From positions 31,382,337 through 31,424,836 of the forward strand of contig CM022679.1 of assembly GCA_012295275.1 (NCBI GenBank): 42,500 nucleotides of DNA, written 5' to 3'. A program made the translations under genes and the position numbers. The notes beneath the pieces were generated by a model. It did not search any database. It saw only the letters and a program-made list of their open reading frames with translations, and was not told the origin of the DNA. Source of the stretch: Chrysomallon squamiferum (Eukaryota > Mollusca > Gastropoda > Neomphalida > Peltospiridae). Below are positions 1-10,293 of this stretch, one piece after another (position 1 is the first letter of the stretch; every line of letters begins with the position of its first letter).

Positions 1-1379
1 CCTGTTAAGTCAAAAAAAAAATAATAAAAAATTTAATTTAAAATAAAATAAACACAACAATTCTTTTATTTTTTCTCATTTTTAACTTAAGAGTTCTGAA
101 GAAAAAATATGTTTTGTTTTATATGATAATGAAAAAAAATGAAAAACTTGAACAGGATTCATTTGTTTTCAAATAAAAGAAATATTGAACAAATATTCAA
201 AAGCAGTTTTTTTCATCTTCTCTTTTTTTTTTTATAAATTTTAAACTTGTGTTTATAATTTTTATTTTTATATTTGAAATGGAAAATTTTAATGAGTAAG
301 AATACAAAGTTCATACTCAACTATTCAACAAAGTGATAAAAATTAATCAAAAAGTTATTCGAAATTTCTAGGGAGCTATGAGTTTTCATAAAATAATAAT
401 TTTTGATAATATCAGTCAAGTAAAAAAACAAAAAAATACAAAAAACCCAATAGAGTGTACTACAGCAGAAATTATAATGTGAAATTAAAAATATACATAT
501 ACTTAAAAAAAGAAAAAGACAACATCAACAACACAGTACTAAAATAGAAAAGAAAAACACAAGGACTAATATTAACATAATATATGCAAGACTGTTTTGA
601 CCTAGGGCTTTCAAACTACTGGCATAATTCAAAAACAAAGAAAAAGATGTTGTGACTGAAAACAAAAAAAAAGTTTACTCCATAATAAATTAAAAGGTGA
701 GTTCATACAGACAGCATGTTCAACATAAATAGCTCTGCTGAATAAGTAACAGTTACAAACTTGACAACTAAGTAATTGGAATATAATGTATTGGCCACTT
801 TGAAACAGTATCTGTAGTATCAAATAACTATGTTTCAAGACAGTTCTTAACTAAAGTAAGTTAGAGAGGACTTTGTATTTGTAGTGTATGTGTTTGTGTT
901 TCTGTTTAACTGGTGTTTTTTACATAAATTAAAGGGTTTTTTTTGTGAATTTTTAATCTTTAATTTACTGAATTTATAATGTATTCAGAAACTGATGCAA
1001 ATTATAAAAAAAAAAAAAAAAAAAAAAGAAAGATGAAAGAAAATGTCTATAAAGTAGAAAATCAAACAAAAGAATTAAAAAAATTTAAACAGAACCCAAA
1101 GCTCTGAGTAAAATGTTGTAAAAAGCAACATTAAACCACTGTTATTAAAATTTCTGGCAGTGTATTCAACTGTAGCTGTCTATTCCAAACAAATAAATCA
1201 AATCTTTGAAATAAAAACACAATAAACAGACCTCACGGAAACGTGACAGAATTTCAATGAAAAGGTTTAAACGGCTAAATGGTTAGAAATATCCCCAGCA
1301 AAGAAAATGTGATAGCTATTAATGGATGATTGTTTCATGACAAACTCCTGTAGAATGCAGCATTAATGATGTAAGAAAT

Positions 1380-1900
1380 TAGCATCCACAGACAACACCA
1401 AGCATCAGGAAAGCTCTTAGGAATGAAGATTTAGAAGAATGAAAGGTCTAAGCTGTAAGAGATGACTTTTTAGTGATAAATTCAGCAGAAAAATTATTTG
1501 ATTCTTATTAAGAATTAATCTGTTAAACCACAGACACTAAGGTTTTTGCTTTCAGGAATGGATGACTAAATGTAATCCTGATTATAAAGTTTTCTCTTTT
1601 AAGGAATTAATATTTAATTGTAATTCCTAAAAAAAAAGAAGGGTTTAGGTGTCAAGAATACATTTTTAATGACAAATTCGGAATAAAAATAGTTTAGGAT
1701 TTATGGAATGAATCTTTAGAGATAAGCACTGGCAGAGAGAAAGGTTTAGATTTTAAGGAATTAATACATATAATGAAAAAGGTTAAATTTAGGCTTTAAC
1801 TAACTAATGAAGAATGAATATTTCTTTTTCAAGGAATTAACAGTTAATTCCTGCCTTTTCAGAAAGAAGGATTATGGCTTTAAAAAATAAATGTTTAGTG
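1380..1900. repeat. Degenerate field of AAGGAATTAA-containing units
   Basis: The string AAGGAATTAA or close variants recurs at uneven spacing, usually near AGGTTTAG or GTTTAG, TTAATTCCT and AGTGACAAAT-like strings. Units look like 60-90 bp, heavily diverged. It reads as an old minisatellite. No coding potential is seen. Confidence 0.4.
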
Positions 1901-3159
1901 ACCACATAAAAAAATAAAATAAATAAAATAAAATAAAACAAAATAAAAAACAAGAAAAGGTTAAACAGGAATAAAGATTTACATGAAATAATCAGATTGA
2001 TCCTGGTTGACCAGCTGTACTTGACGACAGCAATAAAATTAAGGTTGAGAGCTTCAAGATATTATGTTTTAATGATCGAAGACATTAGCTGAGGGTTTAA
2101 GGATCATTTAACGATTCACACACTCAATCTGTTTTTGTGGGTCAGATAACAGTTTGACTCCAGTGTTTTGATTACTGGGTGTCTAACAACACACACAAGG
2201 GTATGAGAATTAGGCCCTGTGTAACTCACACACTGAATCCTCCTTTACTAGGTTCACTGGTGGTCTATTGTTGTTATAATCTGGCATAATCACTGAATTA
2301 GCTTTCTATATATAGATACAAAAATATTACATTCACATATGAATACACATGCATGTGAACATGCACACACAAATACATATGTATTATATACACAATCATG
2401 CATATACATTACATATATATATACCTATATTCATATACACAAAGAAACATTAAAAACTTAAGACTTTTACAAATGACTGACTGATATGCTTGGCTGGTCA
2501 TTAATTGCACCATTAACATAAACAGAATTAACTTTACAAAAACACTTCAGAAACTTTTGCAAATATACTGTGCAGAACATAGACATAAACTGATTGTTTA
2601 CAAACAAAAATATAAACTGAATGTTTTTTCCATGACAATGTTTTGAAAATATAACTATGCAATATATGATAGTCATCTAACTGATTTTTTCCCTTATTCC
2701 TTTTCACATTATTGTTTTTAAAAAAAACACCTGAAAAATACAGAGTTTTACATCTGAGTTCAGGCCAGTATTTTGTTTTCTTCTCCAAGATTATCAATCA
2801 TAGATCAATATATATACAGAGCCAAAGTTAATCCGCAGAAGATTAGTTCAGTTTTACTGCACAATAATCACAGACACAAACAGCCAGTACGATGAATTTG
2901 CCCATGCCATGGTAATTTGTGTTATTGTTCAGCCCTGTAATCACATTAGTAATTATTTCCAATACAGGCAACTCAGAGAAAAACACTGACTCACTGGGGT
3001 GGAAACATAAATCGATGTCTGAAATTTCAGTACTTTTTTTCTGCTTGTGAGGATGTGCGGTGACACAAAGGAACAACTTGAGTGGAAAAAAAAGGAACAA
3101 TGCAAATGGAATAAAGAAATAATCTGAGTAGAAAAAGAAAAAAAAAGGAAGAAAGAACA

Positions 3160-3720
3160 CGAGTGGAATACATCAACAACTTGAGTGGATAAAATAACAG
3201 CTTGTGTAGGTGACAGCATGAATAAAATAGGAAAATAATTTGACGTTTTGAGTGTAACGGAGTAACAACATGGGTGTAACAAAATAATAATGTTTGTAAC
3301 AAAGCAACAGCATGACTGTAACAAAGTAACAACCAGAAGGTAACAAGTTAATAACAAAGTGTAACAGTAAAAATCAGTTTAAAAAGGTAACTATCAGAGT
3401 TAAGATAAGTTAAGAACAGGAGTGTAACAAGGTAACAACATAAGTGTAACAAGGTAACAACATGAATATAAAAAGGTAATAATTAGTGTTTAATAAGGTA
3501 AGAACCAGATTATAACAAGGTAACAAGATCACAATATAACAACATGAATGTAAAAAAGCCAGTGGAACACAGGAACAAAATCAGTTATAAAGGAATAACA
3601 TGGGTAGAAAAAAAACAAAAAACTGATATGAATGGCATAAAAGAACAACTTCAGTGGGACAAGGATATACCAAAATGTAAAGGAACAATCTATGTGAAAA
3701 ACAAATAAAACTGATGTTTG
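3160..3720. repeat. Degenerate minisatellite of AACAACATGAGTGTAACAAGG-type units
   Basis: About twenty irregular copies of a 20-35 bp unit are visible, built on GTAACAAGGTAACAACATGA and variants such as GAACAACTTGAGTGG. Several minus-strand open frames of 70-134 codons across it are by-products: the peptides repeat the same Cys/Leu/His-rich phrases and resemble no family. Confidence 0.65.
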
Positions 3721-3823
3721 AAAAAATACTTTAATATACATTTTTATTTTTTATTTTTTTTAAATATTTTTATATATATATTTACTAAGTCACAGTTAAA
3801 AGAAAATTAATTTTACTATTATA

Positions 3824-4063
3824 TCAGCTATTTTTGTTGTATAATAACATCCATTAATAAAACTGTTTATAAATTTTGTTACTGTTTAAACATTACATAT
3901 AATTATTATTACATAAACCAAAATGGTATAAATATTTATTATGTCAGCTATTTTTGTTGTATAATAACATCCATTAATGAAACTGTTTACACATTTTGTT
4001 ACTGTTTAAACATTACATATAATTATTATTATATAAACCAAAATGGTATAAATATTTATTATG
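3824..4063. repeat. Tandem duplication, two 120-bp copies
   Basis: Bases 3824-3943 and 3944-4063 align without gaps and differ at about four positions. Copies start with TCAGCTATTTTTGTTGT and end with AATATTTATTATG. Near identity in a rapidly drifting AT-rich stretch implies a recent duplication. Confidence 0.9.
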
Positions 4064-4879
4064 GTTATACTATCAGTTACATATAAATTTTATTATTGTT
4101 TATAGTTATATATAATTGTTACTCTATGTACCTGAAATGCATATAAATTTAACATTTTATTACTTATAAACATTATTCTGTTACAAAAGCTGAATTAAAA
4201 TTTTATTATTTTATATAATTATTATCATTTTGGTATCAAAGCTTTCTATAAATTTTATTATTTTATATAGTTATTATTGTTTGTATCCAATGTCATATAT
4301 ATAAAAAATGTATTGTATGATTATTATAATTTTGGTACCAGACCTGTCTATATAGCTATTATTACTGTGTGTCACCAAAGCTGCTTATTTTTTTTTATTA
4401 TTGTTGTTGTTGATGTGTTTCTGTGATGACATATACAATTATTATTGATTAGATAAGTATCATTTCCAGCTACTGAAAGTCTGTGAGAATCGATATAAAA
4501 GCTCAGTTAAAAGGAACTGTTTAATAAACAATGAGGTGGCTTTCTTCGAGAGCTCTTTCAGATAAAATAACAATTTATATTCATGACTGTGTAAGCATGT
4601 AACAGACTTCAACCGGCTACAAAGATCAGAGTTTCACAGCCGACAAAACCTGTAATATGTGAATGGATAGTAATAACCACATTACTATTCATAAGCTGTC
4701 AGAAATGTATATAAGAGTAATAGAAAGAAGATGGAAAGAGATTGATTTTTTTTAGAATTTTATATTTATTTTTCATCGTGTTTTTATAGGTTTTGAATTT
4801 TTATGTTTTGAACTGTATTGGTTCTGGTGTCATTTTTAAATTTAATGTGTATAAAATATATACACACACACAAAACAAT

Positions 4880-4916
<37 letters not shown>

Positions 4917-5390
4917 TATAAAGCTAATGTTTTCCAATATACATTGCATTTCTTTAAATAATGGTTTATTTTCTTGAAATGTATTTCAGTTTAGTTCTTT
5001 TGATCTTAAAAAAAATATCTGTCTAGGAATTCTGAGCACTGTAGAACAGAGACAAGAGAGAACCAGTCAGTACTTTTACCTGTACAAACACTCTAACCAT
5101 GGTTTAAATAAATCACAGTCAATAAAACAGTATGTCACAGGGGTAATATATGTAAAAATCTAAACATATATTTTTTATTTGATATATAGGGAATAGCTGG
5201 TCACTGTTAGAATTCCATTAGATCTGAACAGGATAAAACTTACACCGTAAGAAGGTAATCAGTTATTCCCAATGTGTATGTGTGTGTATATATATATATA
5301 TATCATTCAATGATTATAAACAGTGGCAATATATGATGACTAGATAAATTTCTGTATTTTCATTCTGTATATTTCTTTCTTAAATGTCAG

Positions 5391-5391
<1 letters not shown>

Positions 5392-5422
<31 letters not shown>
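5392..5422. repeat. (TA)n microsatellite
   Basis: Uninterrupted alternating TA run of about 30 bases, with a second short TA run near 5287-5303. Confidence 0.9.
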
Positions 5423-5424
<2 letters not shown>

Positions 5425-5591
5425 TAATTATTTCATTAAATTGTAATATTCTTCTGTATATTAATGAATATACATATTCATTGTTATACTAACTGTTATT
5501 CAAATACCAAATAAAGACTATTGTCAGGATACCACACCAGCCTGATATAGCTAACACTTTGTTATTGTCGTTTGTTTATATGGTAACAATA

Positions 5592-5636
<45 letters not shown>

Positions 5637-5680
5637 CACACACACACAAACACACACACACACACACACACATACACACC
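5592..5680. repeat. (CA)n microsatellite
   Basis: About 90 bases of CA repeats with AAAACA and AAACA interruptions. It marks the left side of the diverged repeat array at 5711-6115. Confidence 0.9.
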
Positions 5681-5710
5681 CCCTGAGTGGCATTGATTGG
5701 CAGAAAATTC

Positions 5711-6115
5711 ACACATAAGGGTATGTAGGTGATAATTTGTTAAAAATTAAACATCCATGTTATCACCAATTACTAGTCTATTGTTATTTTTTTAATGTGG
5801 TAACACAACATATACAAATCGTTTGTACATTATTTACACATTATGGTATGTATGTGATAACCTGTTAAAAACAAAACATCTCTGTTTACTCAGTAGCTGC
5901 TTGGCTATTAACAGTTTGATGGTTTAGCATGTTCTGTGATTAAGAACTAACACACACATTTACATGCATGCACACAAACACTTCTTTGATGTGTGCAGAA
6001 TATTCATACATTAAGGTAGGTGTGTAATAATTTGATATAAAAAATAAATATCCATGTTACCTACAGCTGCTTGTCTGTTAACAGTTTGGGCTTGGTATGT
6101 GTCAACAGATAAAAA
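5711..6115. repeat. Three diverged copies of a repeat unit
   Basis: Similar blocks start near 5711, 5838 and 6006. Each opens with an ACATTAAGGTATGTRTGTGATAA-like string, then TTGTTAAAAA-like A-rich sequence, AACATCCATGTTA-like sequence and, in copies two and three, AGCTGCTTGNCTRTTAACAG. Spacing is about 127 and 168 bp. A weaker relative may lie near 2200-2275. This may be an old transposon-derived or satellite-like family; no coding capacity is visible. Confidence 0.55.
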
Positions 6116-6540
6116 CAAACACTTCTCAGGTACAATTAAATTACTGTCTGCTTGTGATTTAATATTGGCAGGTGAAAAAAAACAAAAAACAACACACATC
6201 TTAGGTGCAAAAGGTTAATGAAATGTTGAGACTGTTGTGCTTTGTGATTATGTGTTAACAACAAATACACAAACAAGCAATGGGTGTCAATAGTTTGTAC
6301 CAAACTCACAGCCAGTTGATGATTTGTACATTTTACTTAATTAACTCACACAAATCCCACTGACTGGCTATTTGGTTTAGTTGTTGTTTATAATTTTTGT
6401 TTTTAAATGTGTTCACAAAATCTTTAATACACTTTTTAAATTTGTTTTTAAAATGTACAATCATCCTTCATTATCTTTAATTATAATCACTACAAATACA
6501 AAAGAATTAAATGCTTACACTTTTAAATGCACTATTTGTA

Positions 6541-6576
6541 TACACACACAGACACACACACACACACACACACACA
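6541..6576. repeat. (AC)n microsatellite
   Basis: AC-rich run running into ATATATGTATGTGTG. It creates a spurious 82-codon plus-strand frame. Confidence 0.85.
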
Positions 6577-6869
6577 TATATGTATGTGTGTTTGTTTTTA
6601 TCTCTAAATGTACATGTATTTATGTATGATTTTATGAATTAATAAAGGACTGGGGGCAGGGCATTAGTTACCGATAAGAACACTTATGTAAATTAAAAAA
6701 ATCTCAATTATAGACATTAACAATCAAATAGCCACAGACAGTAATATTCTTATGTGTATCATCTTTACAAACATAGAAAGAGATTTAGGGATTAACTTAG
6801 AAACAACAACAACAACAACAACACCTTGAAGAGCATAAGAATAACTCAATAAAGTAACACTGTACACAC

Positions 6870-7324
6870 CTGCATGAGCATCACCTCCTCCCACAGCTGT
6901 TGGTTCACGTAGAACTCATCGTGAACCTGCTCCACAAGGATTTGCCAGTTCCGGCTCACACAGAGAGCATTGTTCAGCGAGGCTTTGTCCAAGAAACTCA
7001 GGATGTACTTGGCAACATGCACAGGAAGACAGCGAATGAAGTCCCGATACCTCGCCACGCCCGAGTACGCCTTTGAAGCTGTGGGGACGATGAAGCAGGA
7101 CGGGTCGACAGAACTTGGGCTGTCGTCTGTCAGACTTTCGTCACCACTGTCGTAGTTTGCAATCCCATCCTGGGAGAAGTCCAGGTACTCTCCTGTGAAA
7201 GGACTTTCCTCGATTCGTCCGTATTCCGAGCGTGTGGCTACGAGAAGGTCGAGTTCAGGATGATCCTCTGTGTTGTAGGTGTAGCAGGAACTGGCGATGG
7301 TTGAGTCCTCATATATAGATGAGT
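6870..7324 (-). CDS. FBXW10: FBXW10-like exon with the F-box
   Basis: Acceptor TTTCAG precedes 7324, and the first two bases complete codon 191. The frame stays open for 455 bases and ends at donor CAG|GTGTGTACAG in phase 0. Residues 191-279 form an acidic, Ser/Asp-rich, low-conservation spacer; residues 283-325 form the F-box helices with LPVHVAKYILSFLD and CVSRNW. If this intron were retained, the protein would gain seven residues and stop. Confidence 0.88.
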
Positions 7325-8128
7325 CTGAAATAAAATAAAATAAAAATTTATATTACTAATTATGGAATTTACTTATAATATACATATTATTGAAATAAAA
7401 CTACCGGCTGTTTACATAAAAAAAAATCTTCATCAAAATTATGACACCCTTTGTCTGTTCAATTCTCAGACATTACATATGGTATGACCTGATAAATTCA
7501 AGAAAAAATAACTGTAAATAAATTCAATTACAATGTTCACCACAAAGAAAGATTTACCTATATTTCCTGCTGCAGCATCTTCTTCCAAAACCAGCAACGT
7601 CCTTGCCTGTGAACCGATGATGTGAAGCAGATGAACGTCACACGACTGAAGCAAGGTCAAGGCAAAATTGGCTTTTGTCCAGTAGTTAGATTTGGAAAAC
7701 CAATCCCACGTGGAAGTGGTCAGGTGTTCCACAGAGCTGGCTGTTAAGGCACGGTCAGAGCTCATACTGCTGACATCAGTGGCAAGACTGGGCTTCGTCC
7801 TCATCCGGGCGTAGACAAAATCTTTGTTCAGTAGTGGCTGTAGCAGAGAAACAAGTTTCCGTAGCAGATCAACGCTGTGAATGCGCCGAAGTAGCCCCAG
7901 CATAAATCTTCTCTTGGAGTGGTCTCCGAGCCGAAGGAACCATTCTTTCACTGACTTGATTTTGAAAGTCAGCAGACAAGATTCACATTTGCCGCAAACT
8001 GTGGTCGTCTCCTTGTATCCGCATCTGAGCTGAGGAGCGTAGCCCAAGTTGAACTCAAACTCCTCCACGTTGCACTGCGGATGTTTCATCTCGTCAGACG
8101 ATTTAATAAAATTACACACCTCCAGCAT
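6870..8128 (-). CDS. FBXW10: FBXW10/CDRT1-like F-box protein, N-terminal part (two coding exons)
   Basis: Predicted substrate receptor of an SCF ubiquitin ligase: the F-box binds SKP1, and family members carry C-terminal WD40 repeats for substrate. Spliced coding parts are 8128-7558 and 7324-6870, giving 342 codons ending in phase 0. The first exon has the family's N-terminal region, with Cys spacing CX8CX2CX2C at residues 36-51 followed by a KEWF-L-RRF stretch. The second has the F-box from about residue 283 (YRDFIRCLPVHVAKYILSFL). I recall both blocks matching vertebrate FBXW10 closely. The start at 8128 is supported by an in-frame TGA at 8158-8156 just upstream. No WD40 exon lies in the remaining 6.9 kb, so the protein is incomplete here. 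It sits head to head with DNAH3. Confidence 0.85.
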
Positions 8129-8161
8129 CTTCTCCTGATACTGTGCACAGTCTTCTCAATG
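7558..8161 (-). CDS. FBXW10: FBXW10-like exon with start codon
   Basis: On the minus strand a TTTGTTTCAG acceptor precedes 8161, followed by 33 bases of 5' UTR containing an in-frame TGA, then ATG at 8128. Coding runs to 7558 with donor TAG|GTAAATC, leaving phase 1 (571 coding bases). It encodes residues 1-190: the Cys-rich motif, a basic helical stretch, and a KANFALTLLQ-type segment matching the vertebrate family. Translation beyond the donor reads unrelated hydrophobic residues, supporting the splice. Confidence 0.88.
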
Positions 8162-8191
8162 CTGAAACAAACAAAATGTGTTAGTTAATTA

Positions 8192-8194
8192 AAA

Positions 8195-8229
<35 letters not shown>

Positions 8230-8298
8230 ATATACAAACAAACAAACAAACAAACAAATAAGTAAATAAATAAATATACAAACAAACAAACAAATAAA
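8192..8298. repeat. (AAAT)n/(AAAC)n microsatellite
   Basis: AAAT repeats followed by AAAC repeats and AAAT again, in the intron upstream of the start-codon exon of the FBXW10-like gene. On the sense (minus) strand these are TTTA and TTTG repeats. Confidence 0.9.
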
Positions 8299-8390
8299 AA
8301 AATATAAAAAAAAGAGGAAATAACACAAGATAATAAAGGTATAAACTTATGTTACATATACATACTTAGACATACATGCATACACACATG

Positions 8391-8401
<11 letters not shown>

Positions 8402-8432
<31 letters not shown>
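8402..8432. repeat. (TA)n microsatellite
   Basis: Perfect TA run, flanked for about 130 bases by ACATACAT and CACACA-rich sequence. The short frames on both strands here are repeat artefacts. Confidence 0.9.
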
Positions 8433-8436
<4 letters not shown>

Positions 8437-9210
8437 TTACACACACATACATATATATTATAGACACACACACAAAATATACACATACATACATAATAAA
8501 CACACACAAACACATATACATATACATATATAGATATATACACAAACAGACATTACATAAATAAACAAATATGGAAGTTTGTAGCTCTTGTAAATTGTTA
8601 AATTAAAAATGTTTTTAAAAGAGGAGGCTGTAGTGTTACAGTACATACTTGAATAAAGTGCTATGAGTTAAAACAATTATGTTGTTCTCTTAGAAAAGAT
8701 TTGTAAAGGTAGAAAATGTACTGTAGTTGTTTTGATAACATCATGTCACTGAAGATAAAATTACTTTTAAACAACAGTATATCCCAATATCCATATATTA
8801 TAATTTATATATTTATTTATTTATTATCAGTAGCTCTGACAGTTATTAAGATGTTTAAAACTTAAACACTTATATCTAAATCTGTTTAATTAAGTTTATA
8901 TAAAATACAACTGATGCTTCACAAACAACCAGTAATTAAGCTGGTAATTATAAAACAAAGAAATAAACCAAAACATGAAATTTTTTTACCAACCCCCATA
9001 ACATAAAATTATGAAAACAGCAAGAACTAAACAGTTGATAATAATATCGCTGTTAACTGAAGGGTCATTTCTGTTAAGGTATAAATACATCTACTGACTG
9101 TAAAACGTTAAAATCGTGTTCGGTATTAACGTAATTTGTAAAGATAATTCAATGATGAATGATGTAATGATAGAGGATTGTTGAAAATGTTTGAAACTGC
9201 TCTCACATAC

Positions 9211-9276
9211 CTCGTATTCCACTAACACATCTCCATTCACGATAGTCATTCCATATAGAACGAGCACTGTGTTCAT
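9211..9276 (-). other. Possible 5' exon of the FBXW10-like gene
   Basis: On the minus strand an ATG at 9276 opens 22 codons ending at a near-consensus donor GAG|GTATGTGAG (9210-9209). Joined directly to the exon at 8161 it would read into TGA after one codon, so it cannot encode the N-terminus by that splice. It may be a 5' UTR exon with an upstream ORF, or chance. Its first bases overlap a dispersed repeat copy, which weakens the coding case. Confidence 0.3.
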
Positions 9277-9449
9277 GTTAAGCTGTAAACCTGTCTACTA
9301 TTGGGATTACACGTCCCCAAGGATACAGCTATTTGTTTGCTCAATTGCCCTCGCATTGTGTTCCATTGATTCGAGCAATTATCTCCCTTGATGCGCAAAC
9401 TGAATGGTTTTATGCAATGATATCCAATTCCCAGATGGTTAAGATAAAT
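9261..9449 (-). mobile_element. Dispersed SINE/MITE-like repeat, copy 1
   Basis: About 189 bp matching, in reverse complement, the copy at 11125-11313 at roughly 90% identity by eye. It includes the core AAGGGAGATAATTGCTC. No target duplication or poly-A tail could be assigned. The core resembles a motif I associate with molluscan short repeats; that link is from memory. Confidence 0.7.
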
Positions 9450-9933
9450 AACACTGTTTATGTAACTTAAATACATATATATAATGTACTGGAAATTATA
9501 CATTATGTTTATTTTGATCAATTTTATTTGTTTTTAATTACTTAGCATGGAACTTCAATAGTGTTAGAAGAATTATGTCCCTTCTTGAGGAATTCATATT
9601 TAACTATGTGAACTTTAAACTTAGAGCTATATACGAAATAAAAAACAACAAATAAATGATGGCATTCGTGTATTTATAACTGTTATCGGTGCAAATATAC
9701 AACTGGGAAACGTTCAAAATTGTAGAATACATTATTCATTATGTGCCGTCTGCTACCGGAAATTGATATGAATGTCCTTAGCAACAAAGGCCCGGATGTT
9801 GATTATACAAAATGGAGGATAACTTTCTAGTTTTCGCGAGGAACATGAACGATTTACATTGTCATTGTAACGCTTAAATGTACCTTTAAAACATTGGTTG
9901 TAGAGGAAACGGGAAACACTGTTCAACTTTAAA
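9450..9933. promoter_or_regulatory. Head-to-head promoter region between FBXW10-like gene and DNAH3
   Basis: This segment is locally richer in GC and CpG than its surroundings. Candidate sites are an ETS-like ACCGGAAAT at 9755-9763, an RFX half-site in GTCCTTAGCAAC at 9774-9785, TTTTCGCGAGG near 9831-9841, an inverted CCAAT box ATTGG at 9893-9897 and the X-box at 9897-9910. AAAATGGCGC at the presumed DNAH3 start also resembles a YY1 site. A forkhead-type GTAAACA lies just inside intron 1 at 9989-9995. No clear TATA box was chosen. Activity is inferred only from motifs and gene arrangement. Confidence 0.5.
9897..9910 (+). promoter_or_regulatory. RFX X-box candidate upstream of DNAH3
   Basis: GTTGTAGAGGAAAC has the X-box layout: left half GTTGTA (one change from GTTGYY), two-base spacer, perfect right half GGAAAC. 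It ends 23 bases before the presumed start codon. RFX factors drive motile-cilia genes through such sites, fitting a ciliary dynein gene. Confidence 0.5.
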
Positions 9934-9954
9934 ATGGCGCTGGAAAGAGCAAAG
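9934..9954 (+). CDS. DNAH3: DNAH3 presumed first coding exon
   Basis: ATG GCG begins a seven-codon stretch ending at AAG|GTTGGG, which joins exon 2 in phase 0. There is A at -3, G at +4 and an in-frame TAG at 9901-9903, so translation cannot start further upstream in this frame. The donor is weak. The alternative is a non-coding first exon with translation starting at the ATG at 10826 in exon 2. Confidence 0.45.
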
Positions 9955-10245
9955 GTTGGGTTTAACAATAATTTTATTATTATTATCAGTAAACATTCAT
10001 GCATTCGAAAGGCCAAAGTTAAAGTTTAAATGAAAGGCACCTTAAGCTTAGCTGATTTTATTTCTGTTTATTATTACTTTTTTTTTAATGTTGAAAATCC
10101 TGTCCGCCGTTGGGTGATTATTTTCATTATAAATTAATATCAGCCATCTATTGCCTTTTACGTATTTTATTTTTATTTGTCATATAAAATAATAAATATA
10201 TTGGATTTCCAACAAATAGATTAATAATATTTATTTTTATTTATT

Positions 10246-10293
<48 letters not shown>

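Larger units (their letters stand above)
1..6869. other. Exon-free left flank, probably intron or 3' side of the FBXW10-like gene
   Basis: No convincing exon was found on either strand. The open frames here come from simple or degenerate repeats and lack splice contexts or recognisable protein. The minus-strand FBXW10-like gene leaves this side through a clean donor at 6869-6868, so at least part of the stretch should be its next intron. It contains a poly-A run near 998-1027, a poly-T run near 4883-4912, CA and TA microsatellites, two degenerate repeat fields (about 1380-1900 and 3160-3720), a 120-bp tandem duplication and a three-copy diverged repeat. I cannot tell whether other parts are intergenic. 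Confidence 0.55.

Noticed and set aside
2843-3357. Overlapping minus-strand open frames of 101-134 codons
   Set aside because: They lie largely in a degenerate repeat, share repeated low-complexity phrases between frames and match no family I know. They do not resemble the expected WD40 exons of the FBXW10-like gene.
9211-9276. 22-codon frame as the true N-terminus of the FBXW10-like protein
   Set aside because: Direct joining to the next exon gives an immediate stop, and the ATG lies in a repeat copy. Kept only as a possible UTR exon.
9753-10016. 87-codon minus-strand frame across the promoter and DNAH3 exon 1
   Set aside because: No splice context or family resemblance; it overlaps the promoter motifs and is probably chance.
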